Part shown: piece after piece, positions 35,428-45,977 of the stretch
Layout: each line of letters begins with the position of its first letter
Numbering within the stretch: position 1 is the stretch's first letter
Assembly (NCBI GenBank): GCA_963556695.1
Contig: CAUWAG010000004.1
Coordinates: 124,001 to 188,000, forward strand
DNA: 64,000 nucleotides
Source of the DNA: Anthostomella pinea
Lineage: Eukaryota; Ascomycota; Sordariomycetes; Xylariales; Xylariaceae
Reading direction: 5' to 3'
Notes under the pieces: model-generated
Database searches by the model: none
Seen by the model: only the letters and a program-made list of their open reading frames with translations
Told to the model about the DNA's origin: nothing
Translations under genes and position numbers: made by a program

Positions 35428-36490
35428 GGTGGTGGTGGTGACAACGGGGAGAAGAAAAGATGGAAGATGAAGGTACTGTAAAGGATACCCCAAGAAGCCT
35501 GCTATGGGAAAAGGAATGGAAGATATCACCAGGGTCCAGTGAGTGTCAAGTTACAACCAAAGAGAGAGACTGAGAAATGAATGTGGTATCAATGGCAGAG
35601 AGCGAGACGTGAAGCTTGTTGGTGATGCAGGCCTGGCTTCGACGACACGAGTGGGCAGCTCACGATGTGTGGGTGGGTGGGTGATATTATATACCTTACC
35701 TAAGGTAAGTAGGTAGACAGCAAGTGCCATGTCGTCCTGCAGGTCCGGCCATGCACGCCATCATCCACGGTAACAAAAGCAACTGATGGCAGTTTCCAGG
35801 TTCGACCGGACGTGTCACCGAGAGCAGGGCCAAAGCAGCCAAGCAGCCAAGCAGCCAAGCATGAGGTGGTGGAATGGAATGGGTGGAAATTACGGTGCTG
35901 GCTGGTGACTGGACAGTGGACGGCGGCGTTGGTCATTGCCAATTGCGATCGGCGTCCCTCAACCGGTCAGCCCGGTGGAGCAGCGGGCCAGCGGGAAAGC
36001 GCGGTGCCTTGACCAGTGACCCAGTCACCACGGGTGTACCTGCAGGTGCCGTCGACTGCCAACGGTTGGCGGTTGGCGGTTGGCGGTTGGCTGGGCTGAT
36101 GGTAACCGTGGAAGGCTTGACCAATGACCACCTGCACGTCTCGCATGCGGGGTCCAGGGTTTGACGATAGGCGAATCGGCAGTCTTGATCTTGGCAGGTT
36201 TGGCAGTCAGGGCAGTGTGTTTCAGTTTCATTGTTTCAAGCTTCCAGAAGGCAAGGGACCGCCCGTGAGGTGTTCATCCTCTTCTACGTGAGACCACACA
36301 ACCCAGCCTTATTAAGGTACCCGTTGCATGATTGAATGGGATGCATCACCACCGGTCATCGGTGAGCCTCCCAATTTGCAAATTGCAGAACGAACGGTAC
36401 TCGTGCGTCGTCTTGACTCGTCGGACCAAAACAAGTTGAAACCGGCGGTGCCATCTTGCTGTCGTTAGTTTACCACCTGTTCGACTAATA
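35428..36490. other. intergenic upstream of the protease, with tandem repeats
   Basis: Promoter side of the protease gene. It contains the palindromic run TACCTTACCTAAGGTAAG (about 35692-35709), 8-bp AAGCAGCC units at 35833-35860 and four GGTTGGC units at 36064-36091. No gene seen. Confidence 0.55.
36064..36091. repeat. 7-bp tandem repeat, four copies
   Basis: Four exact GGTTGGC units. Its function is unknown and it is probably slippage-derived. Confidence 0.8.
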
Positions 36491-37283
36491 ATTGTGCCAG
36501 ATTCATGCAGCCTCCCTCATACGCCTGCGATCCCGTCGGGCCTCCACTGTCTACTGTCCAGTGCAACGTCGGGTTTCTCCTATCGGAGCTTTCCTTCACG
36601 TTTGCGACTTTTTGGTTGGTAGCGGCTTTCTAGAGCCATGGATGCCGCCATGGCAGACAGCCACTCGACAGGATGCTGTCCATGGTCTAGGAAAGGGGGC
36701 ATGGCGCCTGATTACGGCACCCAATGAGCACTATGGGTACCGGAGGCAGACATCGTACATCAACCATCGCAATCGGAAAGCAGTGGCTCATATTATCTAC
36801 CTGAACGTGATCCCTTTCGAGTTGCCCGGCAGATGCTGCCCTCGTGCCATCTCAGGTGCGACCCCAACACGCGATTGGCCCGTGGCACATCTGCCGATCG
36901 TCCGCAGCCTCATCAGTACGACCAAGTACAATCTCGTGCGGGCGCATCACGGGGCGAAGTCAGACCCTGCCAACGTTCCCCCTGCCCCGTCTTGTGAATT
37001 GCTTGTCGGCGGGACGGAGCATGGGACAAACAGATATACAAATCAAATGTTTCTACAGGAACACTGTGTGCCTGCACGTCCCCTTCCGCGAGGCGAGACA
37101 TTCGGTAGAGCACATCGCCACCGACGGGCCGGGCCGAAATGCGACAGTCCTCGGACCAGATCAAGAGGTGCCAGAAAGTGCCAGCGCCCATATCGGCACC
37201 TCGTACACGCATGCTAAGAAGAAAAGCTCCTCTCGAAGATCAGCCTTACCAGGGTGCATATAGTCTCGTCAAGAACAGGGTGA
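36491..37283. other. region with weak open frames, probably non-coding
   Basis: A 241-codon frame (36492-37217) is rich in Arg, His and Pro and shares no pattern with known proteins. I treat it as chance or as decayed sequence adjoining the remnants to the right. Confidence 0.35.
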
Positions 37284-37580
37284 TCATGTGTCGGCATTTC
37301 CGTCAACTACTGGCTCATCAAGGAGACACAGAAGAGATCGAGCATTTATGGTCACGCGTGCGAGGAAGTCAAGTCGGCTTTCGCCTACATTGACAACCGG
37401 AATGCTACGTATTATGTGTCAAACTTTCGATATCATCCCGCGCATGAAGGCTTACATGTCATGGTCGTACTTATGTACGAAGGTCTATATGTCAGAATCT
37501 CAGCACCTCACGATTGCTTCTTTCTGTCACTTTCCACAGGTCACTTAAAGAAAAAGGTGACTTCACAAAAAGCACAGTAG
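37284..37580 (+). pseudogene. coding remnant without a start codon
   Basis: A 98-codon frame lacking an early ATG reads like real protein (HACEEVKSAFAYIDNRNATY; FRYHPAHEGLHVMVVLMYEG) and is bounded by stops (TGA 37281, TAG 37578). No family is recognised. It is probably one exon or the broken middle of a decayed gene. The frames at 37596-37781 (NVDYRILPLCGRLSIDTYDA) may belong to the same remnant. Confidence 0.35.
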
Positions 37581-38274
37581 AGCCGATAAGCCTTATTGGA
37601 TGTCCTGCGTAGCGCGATCTCCACGGTGACACTTGCGAATGGCCCGGATGGCCCGAACCTCGCTTGCAACGTCGACTATAGGATCTTACCCCTTTGCGGT
37701 CGTCTCTCGATTGACACGTATGACGCTGGGACCGACACAGCCAAGCTCAAGAAGATCTTTGCACCCGGCGGTCTAGCTTAAGATCATCTCTGCAAGAAGT
37801 ACGCAGGGCTATATCATTGCGGTGTGGGATGTCACAGAGTCGATCACTCATTCCAAGAAATCGACCTGTCGTTGCAAGGGTTCATGGGATGCTCCAAGGG
37901 GTCCTGAAGTTATCGTTGGATTGCAGAAAAGTATCAGAAGCCCCTCTTTGAGTCTTTGTGCTGGTTTTCAGAAGACTCGCCTGAGAAGTAACATATCACA
38001 TCTCGCTGGGAAGCCAACACATCGTGACGCGCAACCCAGTTTCTTTCATATCTCAGCTTCATAAACTGCCTGATGCCATCGGTGTAGAGTGCTCTCCTCA
38101 TCACGCTTATCGACAAGCTGTAATCTGCTCTTCCTAGTCCAATCAAACTTCACCATATCTTATACCCCCCGACTCCAGGTATCAAAATGCCGCCTGGGAA
38201 CGTGACGCGATTCCTTGCCGTCTTCCCCACCCCTGCCGAAGCCAGCCGAGCCCCTTTCCACTCACCTGACATAG

Positions 38275-39173
38275 TCGACTGATGAAGACTGCCCAAGCCT
38301 GCTATTCGTCTCCGAAGAGCTCTCGTGCCGCGGGTTTGTCCGCAAGGCTGGTCACGCTTTCTCTCTCGCGGACAGAAGCGCGCCAGACGTGCTCAAGACC
38401 GAGCGGCACAACCAGCTCGCCCGCGCCGCCGCGGCCGAGTTCGATTCCCGGTTCCCCATACACCTGAATGTATTCCTCCAATTCGCGTATGCGTACGTGG
38501 AGCCGCCTCTGATGGATGCCACCGTCGAGGCATTACTGCCCTGGAAACGCCTCTTCGAGGAATGGGAAGACTGTGAGATTTCAAAGTGTTCTATTAAGGA
38601 GAGGAATGCCAGCTACTCTGGAGCGGCCAGAGTGGCCCTATATATATCCAAGATACTAAAGGAAAGGATACGTGGCCTTATATTGGCCACGTATCTGACA
38701 GAGTCACGAATGGGGATGGTGATCCTGAAGGATGACTATGGATGGGCTAACATAGTCCAGAATCCAACAAAGACCGGCTCAACGCCGCTTTGCTTCGGGA
38801 CATGGTGACTGAGTCTTCTCACATGCAGGATCTGGGCCTTGCTCGCTTCGTTGTCGGAACGGCGTACCTGAGAATTGTCAGAGATGTCTCTGCGATGAAC
38901 GGTGAGCATTTCCGGATGCTCGAGGAAGTCTACGGAGGCGGGTGGGGCCCAGACGGGGACAGGGAGGGGGCTATCTTCGATGAAGGGGCTGTCAGACGCG
39001 TGCGCGATGTCTATTCCCCGATCCGGGACCTGTCCATGGCGTTTCTTAACCAGTTTCGTATGTCAACTACGCTGACTCCTGGTTGGATGACAGCCCGGTA
39101 CATAGCATCCACTGTCGTGAGGCGAGCCTGGTGCGTCTGGCGAGACATGCTAGTCTTTCTACATCTCGCTTGA
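38275..39173 (+). pseudogene. decayed or mis-spliced gene of unknown function
   Basis: Two protein-like blocks sit in different frames. Block 1 (38275-38572) reads DCPSLLFVSEELSCRGFVRK ... EALLPWKRLFEEWEDC. Block 2 (about 38763-39173) reads NKDRLNAALLRDMVTESS ... DVYSPIRDLSMAFLNQF and ends at TGA. A good donor (GTGAGA at 38573) and an acceptor with a CTAAC branch (AG at 38759-38760) would join them, but the joint codon becomes TAA. The 5' end is also blocked by TAG at 38272 with no ATG. The presumed intron holds an 11-bp perfect hairpin (38667-38695). The simplest reading is a gene inactivated by point mutation; an unseen alternative splice is possible. I do not recognise the family. Confidence 0.4.
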
Positions 39174-39933
39174 TCGATCAGTCATGGCGAGTTACAGCTG
39201 CCTCAGATATTTGCAGATTAGTCAATCTACTATTCGTTGCAATGGCGTCCGCTTCCAGATGATCGATTGACCAATGAAGCGTAGGGTGCAATGAGTTTCG
39301 TTCGAACTGGAACGTACAACGACGACCACTGAGTCGAATGAGACCATTTATGAGCCAGGGTTCCGGGAGACATTCCTGAATGCGGGGTGTAAAGGCGCCT
39401 CCAGCTCCTTTCAGGGGAGGTCTCCAACGAATCGAATGCCAAAAGAGTCGTGATGGGTGATGTGATGGTTGCTTGCCCCTATTATGTTGGGGTAAGCCCT
39501 TTGCCGCTCATCCATCACCTGTCACAGGCAAATGAAGCTTCCGCCTGCTCAAGGTGAATGCTGCCATTATTTCTAGCGGTTGAAAGTAGGACAATAACTA
39601 TGTTAGAAAGAGCTTGAAAATCCTGATTTCAGATGTGCTGTAGTCTAGATAAGGTTCTGTGTCACCAGGGCCATGTTGCACCCCTTAACCAAGTGCCGTT
39701 CTAACAATGACCACCACCAGGGTTCCAGCATCCCAGTAGCGTCAACCATAGGATTGGACATCCACTGTGTGGGAGATCTGGGGAGCTTCCTGGGGTAATG
39801 ATCACCATCATTATAAGCTTACATCTCTTCCGCAGCTTGGTATTTAATCGCAAGATTCCCTCTCTGATCCGGTCTCGTAATCAGTTGCTTTTACCAATTT
39901 CATGCGAACCCGGAACTCGCTTTCGGGCACTAT
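39174..39933. other. intergenic upstream of the MFS pseudogene
   Basis: No gene or clear repeat recognised. It may hold the old promoter of the MFS gene. Confidence 0.4.
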
Positions 39934-42135
39934 ATGAACGTTATTCATTCTTGGCCATATCTTCGACGATCGTACGAAGTGATGGAGGAAAACCTCGACG
40001 AAAGCGCCCTCCGGGAGCTGGAAGACGTCCTGCACACCAAGCTCTACCCCGGAACCGAGATCATGAAGGATGTTGGGACACACCATTTCGTCAAGTCCGG
40101 CCGTGGCAACTCCAACGTCTTGGTCCCTCAACCGAGCGACGATCCTCATGACCCCCTCAACTGGAGTCCGATGTGGAAAGCAATCACATTGACGTGCGCG
40201 ACCATGCTGTCATTCAGCCTGAACCTGGGCCCGCTTGCGCTGGCTCCCATGTTTGGTGCGTTCAGGCGAGGACCTTGACATGGTCATAAAATTGACAATG
40301 GAACAGAGGAATATATCCACGAGTGAAATAGGAGCCTAGCGGACGTCGTACAATTTACAGGCAAGTTCGTGTCCTAAGCCTGGGTATGGGCAGCAAAACT
40401 CTGACATTCAACAGGCGTTGCGATTCTCGTTCTATGTTTCAGCAACTTCATCTGGGTGCGGCTCAGTGTTTGCTTCGGACCATGATTATCAGCTCTTTTA
40501 TCTACGCCATCTCGTCTATATGGCGGGCCCGAGCTACCAGTTACGAGTCCTTCATGGGTGCTTCAGTGTATGTCACGGCTTAACCCTAGTCCATGTTTGC
40601 CGGATATGTCTTACAAGAGCTGACTGTTGAGGATGTAGCCTCAACGGACTCGTTGCCGGTCCTTGTGAAACACTCATGCCACAAATCATCACCGATATCA
40701 TGTTACTTCACGATCGTGGCAAGTACAACACGTTGTACCGCTTTATATTTCGCCGCGCTGACGGTCGGGCCGATCATCTCTGGAGCTATGGCTTTCCATA
40801 CTGGTTGGCGAAGTTTCTGGTGGTTCAACACTGCGTTGCTACTGGCTTGTTTTCTCGTCAGCCTGTTCGTGTTCCCGGAAACTCGCTACCGCCGGCCTTG
40901 CGAGCCCGACAAGAAGGTCACTGCACGTAGCAGGGATCTAAGCGGATCCGCCGAGAAGATGATGGAGTCAAATTCGGCTACTCACCAAAAGGATGACGAT
41001 GCGGAAACTGGGAACAGGGACGGTGAAGGGCAAGATTTGTTGAGAAGAGCAAGTTCTTTTCATCAATCTGCCCCCGATAGATAGCTGTTCTTAAAGGACC
41101 AGATGGATGACCCCAAAGTCATACAGCCGCAACAACGGGGATGGGCTCGTGAGCGGGACTGACTGTACTTATTATCTTGATACCTCCACAACCCTGCGAT
41201 GCAGAGGCTCTGGGAGGCGTGGTTTGCACTACTGAGGAGCGATCCCCCACGTTAAATAAAATCAATCAATCAATCAATCAGGGACGGTGAAGCCCTTGCT
41301 CAAGTGCAGACACACCAGGACCCATGGCTGGGTCGCGGAAAGCCCAGCAAGTCGCAGTTCAGCCTTTTTCAGCATTACGAGGGCAAATTCCTCCGCGAGC
41401 TCTGGGTTCCATGGTACCTCTACATCTTCCCAATCGTGGAGCTCGCCGCCTTCGTCGTTTCGTTTTCCGCCAGCGGTTTCCTAGTCGTTAACCTGCCACA
41501 GACACAGGCTTTCGCCGCGCCGCCGTACAAATACTCTTTCCAGACGATCGGTCTCTTCAACTTGGCCGTGTTGATTGGGGCGATAATTGGATTGTTCACC
41601 AACGGCCCGTGGTCTGATTGGGTTGCCGCTTACCTGACAAAGAAGAACAACGGGGTCCGCGAGCCCGAGATGCGTCTTCCAGCAATGATCCCCTACGTGC
41701 TGATCATGATACTCGGCAGTGTTGTGACAGCTGTTGGATATGACTACCACTGGCCCTGGCAGGCAATCGTGATTATCGGCTATGGGTGTCTCGGCATGCA
41801 AGTATCGGCACTGCCGTCGATTGCGTCCACGTATGCAGTGGATAGTTATAAGCCGATCACTGGCTCCTTATTCGTCGCCATCACAGTGTAAGTCTCCCTA
41901 TCCCGAATTGTGCTGAGTGAAATAAGAACTGACTTGTTGCACAGAAACAAGAATGTCTGGGGTTATGGAGTCAGCAAGTTCCTGACCCCCTGGGCTGAAG
42001 AGAAAGCGGATTTGTAGCCCCGATGCTGGTAAACATGGCGTTGACCACCGTCTTCTGCTGCTGTGACATAATCTTCTGGTTCTTTGGTAAGTATTTCAGG
42101 GGCATAACGAAGGATTCGTTTGTGCACAAGCTGTA
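39934..42135 (+). pseudogene. MFS transporter pseudogene, interrupted by a LINE fragment
   Basis: Remains of a major-facilitator drug/solute exporter (DHA1 type). Recognisable blocks run in order. The first is a hydrophilic N-terminus with DPHDPLNWSPMWKAITL and the first helix LSFSLNLGPLALAPMFG (to ~40255). Next come SLADVVQFT (40345-40371), VAILVLCFSNFIWVRLSVCFG (40422-40484) and GLVAGPCETLMPQIITDIML (from ~40648). TVGPIISGAMAFHTG with the PET motif FPETRYRR follows (about 40757-40895), then the central loop. A long C-terminal half (ELWVPWYLYIFPIVELAAF to SLFVAITV, 41395-41887) and a last exon (NKNVWGYGVSKFLTPW) complete it. Lesions: an in-frame TGA after YIHE near 40323, frame changes near 40485 and 40733, a 250-bp LINE insertion at 41029-41278, and a 1-nt loss near 42010. 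The coding frame resumes exactly across the LINE fragment, so it was inserted into the gene body. Confidence 0.8.
41029..41278 (+). mobile_element. 5'-truncated LINE copy (3' tail only) with 14-bp target duplication
   Basis: About 250 bp nearly identical to the last ~250 bp of the LINE at 43307-49098, including GCTCTGGGAGGCGTGGTTTG and ACTACTGAGGAGC. It ends in a (CAAT)n tail. It is flanked by direct repeats of CAGGGACGGTGAAG (41015-41028 and 41279-41292). The last repeat bases could partly be tail, so the duplication is 12-14 bp. Severe 5' truncation, a simple-sequence tail and a variable-length target duplication are hallmarks of target-primed reverse transcription. It has no coding capacity. 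Confidence 0.9.
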
Positions 42136-42382
42136 AAGATGTATTGAGTGTGCTACGGTCGTCGCGGAGAGAAGCTGTATTGATGTGTCCATCCCTTTGC
42201 CGCCCCTTTCGGCACCAATGGGAGTACAGGGTCTATGCACCCGATCGATGTTCTGCCCAGGTTATTAAAGGGTCCGGATTATCCAGGTGCCAAAATGGGG
42301 GGCAAAGGGATGATATACCTACATATTGCTGACTCCGGCGTTTCCCCCCTGCTTATTAGAATTGCAGTTCGGTACACGTGAT
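42136..42382. other. spacer between the MFS pseudogene and the SINE
   Basis: Nothing recognised; this is presumably 3' flank of the MFS gene. Confidence 0.4.
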
Positions 42383-42397
42383 ATCGAGGAGTATATC
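42383..42397. repeat. left target-site duplication of the SINE
   Basis: ATCGAGGAGTATATC, repeated exactly at 42955-42969 on the other side of the element. Confidence 0.92.
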
Positions 42398-42404
42398 GGC
42401 CGTA

Positions 42405-42415
42405 TGGCGCAATGG
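42405..42415 (+). promoter_or_regulatory. Pol III internal promoter box A
   Basis: TGGCGCAATGG fits the eukaryotic tRNA A-box consensus TRGYNNARNNG at every position. It sits eight bases from the SINE's 5' end, as in a tRNA gene. Confidence 0.88.
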
Positions 42416-42468
42416 TCAAATGCGCCTGGTTGTGTTCTCGTTTGTGCGGTGGGCGACGAGAACAAGTG

Positions 42469-42479
42469 GGTTCGAATCC
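42469..42479 (+). promoter_or_regulatory. Pol III internal promoter box B
   Basis: GGTTCGAATCC is a perfect B-box (consensus GGTTCGANTCC). It lies about 54 bp after box A, longer than in most tRNAs because of the extra hairpin between them. Confidence 0.9.
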
Positions 42480-42954
42480 TGCTATGGCCCCCTTTCTGAC
42501 CCGGCTTGTGCGAGTCGATAACCAGCACACGACAGTGGAGAGGCCCCATTTTATCGCAGAGCCCGATAGCCAAGCAGCTTGTCTCCACAATACCCACTCC
42601 TGCGAGGTTTTCCCCCTTGTGGTTTCCCTCGCCAGCAGATAACAAACACCTACTCCATCCACCAATGCGACATATATCGAACGGCTACTAGAACGATATG
42701 TACACCAGAGAACTGAGGTTCACTGGGTCGCTTTGTCACTAGATAGGAGGTTTTTCTGAAGGAATCGTGCTTGGGTATTGACTAAAACCATCTGAACACT
42801 CCAGATTGGTACCGCTACAGCGAGGATAGGCTCGTGCGCGGATCTGAATGTATCTAATTTGACACCTCTACAACCTTGCGATGCAATGGCTCTGGGAGGC
42901 GTGGTTTGCACTACTGAGGAGCTACCCCCCACGTTAAATACAAAACAAACAAAC

Positions 42955-42969
42955 ATCGAGGAGTATATC
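42955..42969. repeat. right target-site duplication of the SINE
   Basis: Exact second copy of the 15-bp repeat at 42383-42397, directly after the CAAA-type tail. Confidence 0.92.
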
Positions 42970-43295
42970 CGCAAACTTTGTTTCCCTTGCATCGCTGGAC
43001 TGCCCCCTAAGAGACATCTGTCGTATAATTCCGATTTGACCTCCAGAGCATGGGCATGAAGGGCGGGATAGCAAATGTGTGGCGTACTAAGCCGGATGGT
43101 CCAGCACGTTTAAACCAGTCACTAAGGGGATGAATGAAGCCTCGCTGGAGTGTAAGTCTTAACGGCTTCCTACGCGGTCGTCTTCGCAGTATTGGTCCTT
43201 GGACGTCTCGGCCCAAGTGACTACACAGAGCCGCATGACCGTCAAATCGCTAACTGGCCAATGCCATCATCAAACCTTGGCTCTCCTTAGAAATC
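42970..43295. other. spacer between SINE and LINE
   Basis: About 325 bp of unrecognised sequence that was the LINE's pre-insertion flank. No gene seen. Confidence 0.4.
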
Positions 43296-43306
43296 GCTCA
43301 CTACGA
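43296..43306. repeat. left target-site duplication of the LINE
   Basis: GCTCACTACGA recurs at 49099-49109 just after the CAAA tail. The match weakens after 11 bp. Confidence 0.75.
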
Positions 43307-43483
43307 AGGGGGGTTGTGCATACTACAAAAACAACTATTTTTCTTGGCGCCCCGCTGTTAGGGCGTAACCTTGATATTTGCACTAAAGCAGAGACTTCTC
43401 TCAGTAACTGACTATCTCTGCCAAGGCACAAAAGAAATTTTCTCACAAGCCGGATAGCACCCTTTCATAACGGGCCCCCAAAC

Positions 43484-45023
43484 ATGCCCGTGGCCGTCCC
43501 AAAGACGACCACCGGCGGCATGCTCAAATCCCCGGCCCCTAGAAAGACATACGGCCCGGCAACTCTGAGCAGGCTCCGCCAGGCACTGTTTGGCGACATC
43601 AGCAGCAGCCCGTCACAGGTCTCTGAGGCTGACTTCACTGTTATTTCCCCTCTGAAAGGAAAATCCTGAAATATTAATGACAGCAGCACCACTGGAATGA
43701 AACGACCTCAATTGAACAAAATCTCGACAGATCAAGCCATTATACGCGATATAGGGAATAAAGCCTCCTCCTCAGAGTGCCAGGACTAAGTTGCCAGAAT
43801 ACTGGCTAAAGACAAGCACCTCTATGAAGCCAGGATGACAATGTTTCAAGAGTGTACTGCAACGGTTGATAAGACACTTGAGAAAGCTGGAACCGAACTA
43901 TACTCTTATGCCAAGGAGTTCAGCGCTTTCTTCTCTAAATATCTGAAAGGAAACCCGAGATCCGCCCAAAAGGAAGACCATCCCTGGGGGGATAGGGATG
44001 GTAAAGCCCACCATGACCTTCGCCCAAGCTGTCTCCTCTAGCCAACGACAGCATCCACAGACAGTCAACACTACCATAAAGAAAACACAGCCTGGCGCCC
44101 TCATCACTGCCAACCAACTGAAGAAGAAGCAGGATGATCTCCGGGTCTTTGTCCGTATGGATAATAACCACCTAGAGCCTTACAGAATAAAGTCTACACT
44201 GAACAGAAGACTTAAGCTCCATTCTCAAAAGCTTAGAGAAGTGACCCGGTGCCCCTCCAGATTTACCTTACACCCAAGGGACAAGCCAACTCAGGCTAAG
44301 CTCCTGGCCTTCCAAGAAGAAATCACTGATATTCTTAAGGCAGAAAAGATCGAGACCTATACGGTCTGGCATCACTATAAGGTCAATGGATGTCCAAGAA
44401 AGGTCATCAGTGCGGAAGGGTTGATAATCGACATTACCGATATTGCTGTTGCTAATGAAATTAAAGCCTAAACAGGTGACAGACCTTTGTGGTGCATATT
44501 CTTAAGGAACATAGTTGATTCTGATCCGGAGATCACATGGGTGATCTCTCTGCCCCGTGCAGCAAAGAAACCATTCATGCTTTTTGCTCACTCAGTGACA
44601 TCGAGGCACATTCAATACTCCCCCAAGGTTCACCAGTGTGCGAGCTGCTTCAGATACCATAGTAGGAACTATTGATGTGAAAAGCAAGTATGTACACGTC
44701 GCGCCAGCGCAGTACACCAGGGGGATTGCGAAAAACCAATCCTAAAGTGTGTCAACTGCAAAGGACCTCATGCTGCCGACTTCAACAAATGCCATGCACG
44801 CCCCAAGGTCGTGAAAGGTATCATCCATAAGCACACATGGGAGCAAATCCAGGAAATAAGGCTGGCTAGAGAAAGAGCCAGATCCAAGACCTTCAATGAA
44901 GCAGGCAGAAACCAAGCTGGGTCAACACCCAGCAACAATAGTGAAGACATCACAATACAAATTGACACAACAGATACAACGCATCCCAGAGATACCGATA
45001 CCATTGTTGTCAGTCAATGTTAG
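43484..45023 (+). pseudogene. LINE ORF1 (gag-like) remnant with CCHC zinc knuckles
   Basis: Nucleic-acid-binding ORF1 protein of the LINE, in at least four frame pieces: 43484-43669 (PKTTTGGMLKSPAPRKTYG), 43835-44010, 43998-44471 (FAQAVSSSQRQHPQTVNTT) and the knuckle region. Two CCHC knuckles are visible: CASCFRYH...C at 44637-44678 (with an internal TGA) and CVNCKGPHAADFNKC at 44748-44792. The basic C-terminal helix (EIRLARERARSK) ends at TAG 45021. The piece boundaries are stops and frameshifts, so no functional protein is made. Confidence 0.75.
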
Positions 45024-45049
45024 GTACATCAAATGAAACATATCGACAC

Positions 45050-45977
45050 GGGCATCTAGTCATCTATTTTGTGAATACAGCAGGAAGACAAAGAGTGCAG
45101 GCCCTACAAAGTTAGCCCTCAACCTGGCTGACTACAAAGGAGAACAAGCAGACATCATTCTGATACAAGAGCCCTAGGTTGGCATACCACCAGACAAGAG
45201 AATAGGAGTAAAGACACACCCCAATTACGATATATACTCCCCAGTGAATTCCTGGGACAGCGACAATACACGGCCCAGATCTCTCATCTATGTAAGAAAA
45301 CACCTTTAAGCAGATCAACTTCGGCCCTATGCTACACAAGACATCACCTGGGTCAAGGTATAAGGCATTACATTTGCCAGTGTCCACCGGCCATGTGACA
45401 ACCCACAGGAAGTGGATGATATTCTGGAAGTATGGACTCCACCTTTTGGCTGCGTTATAGCTAGAGATTTGTTGAATGGGAGCCGGAAATAGACACCCGG
45501 AAGATCTCCTGTGGGGCAGAAACGCACAGGGCATCTGACCCACCCAGAAGATAGATCATCAATTCCTGCACGCTCAAGGGGTGAAGGAGAAGAAGAAAAA
45601 GAGAACACACTTGACAACCTGCACATTCTGAACTCGCTTGCATCTGACAAGATTTCAATGCTGGCGACACATCCTGGGACTCGAGCAATCCAGGATATTA
45701 TGGTGGTGTCATACTTGCACAGATTATGGCAGACCACGGACTGGATCTGATTTCTGAACCAGATGTCCCAACACATGATGACAGAAATGTACTAGATCTG
45801 GTGTTCTTAGATGTCCCCATGGCTGAAGCCTCAGTCAATGATACACTTCAGTGCACCTCAGATCATGAGACATTACGAATAGTTGTCCCAATTCAGGGAG
45901 ATCTAGACCAAGTCCCCAAGGCCAATCATTGGATAGTACCGGACGATAAACTACAAGAGCTGGCAGACAATGTCTAA
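45050..45977 (+). pseudogene. LINE ORF2 endonuclease-domain remnant
   Basis: Apurinic/apyrimidinic-type endonuclease that nicks target DNA. The track runs from NTAGRQRVQ... through ADIILIQEP (followed by TAG where Trp is usual in the EP-W motif) and YDIYSPVNSWDSD to CTSDHETLRIVVP (the SDH catalytic motif, about 45858-45895). At least four in-frame stops (45176-45178, 45308, 45361, 45490) fit CAA, CAG or TGG codons altered by C/T or G/A transitions. Confidence 0.7.

Larger units (their letters stand above)
42398..42954 (+). mobile_element. tRNA-derived SINE with LINE-like 3' tail
   Basis: A 557-bp non-coding retroposon bounded by an exact 15-bp target duplication. The 5' head (42398-42489) is tRNA-like. 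A 7-bp acceptor stem pairs GGCCGTA with TATGGCC (one G-T wobble). A GCGC/GCGC D-stem and a T-arm closing GGTTCGAATCC follow. In place of a normal anticodon arm there is a 9-bp perfect stem (42433-42441 with 42456-42464). Box A and box B match consensus, so it should be transcribed by RNA polymerase III. The body (about 42490-42780) is unrecognised. The last ~160 bp (about 42790-42954) is clearly homologous to the 3' end of the neighbouring LINE and ends in ACAAAACAAACAAAC. This is the structure expected of a SINE that borrows the LINE's reverse transcriptase through a shared tail. Confidence 0.88.

Noticed and set aside
36492..37217. 241-codon plus-strand open frame
   Set aside because: Composition is Arg/His/Pro-rich, there is no domain or homologue pattern, and overlapping frames on both strands are equally open.
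42398..42489. a functional host tRNA gene
   Set aside because: No anticodon arm can be formed, and the sequence is the exact 5' end of an element with target duplications, so it is a SINE head.
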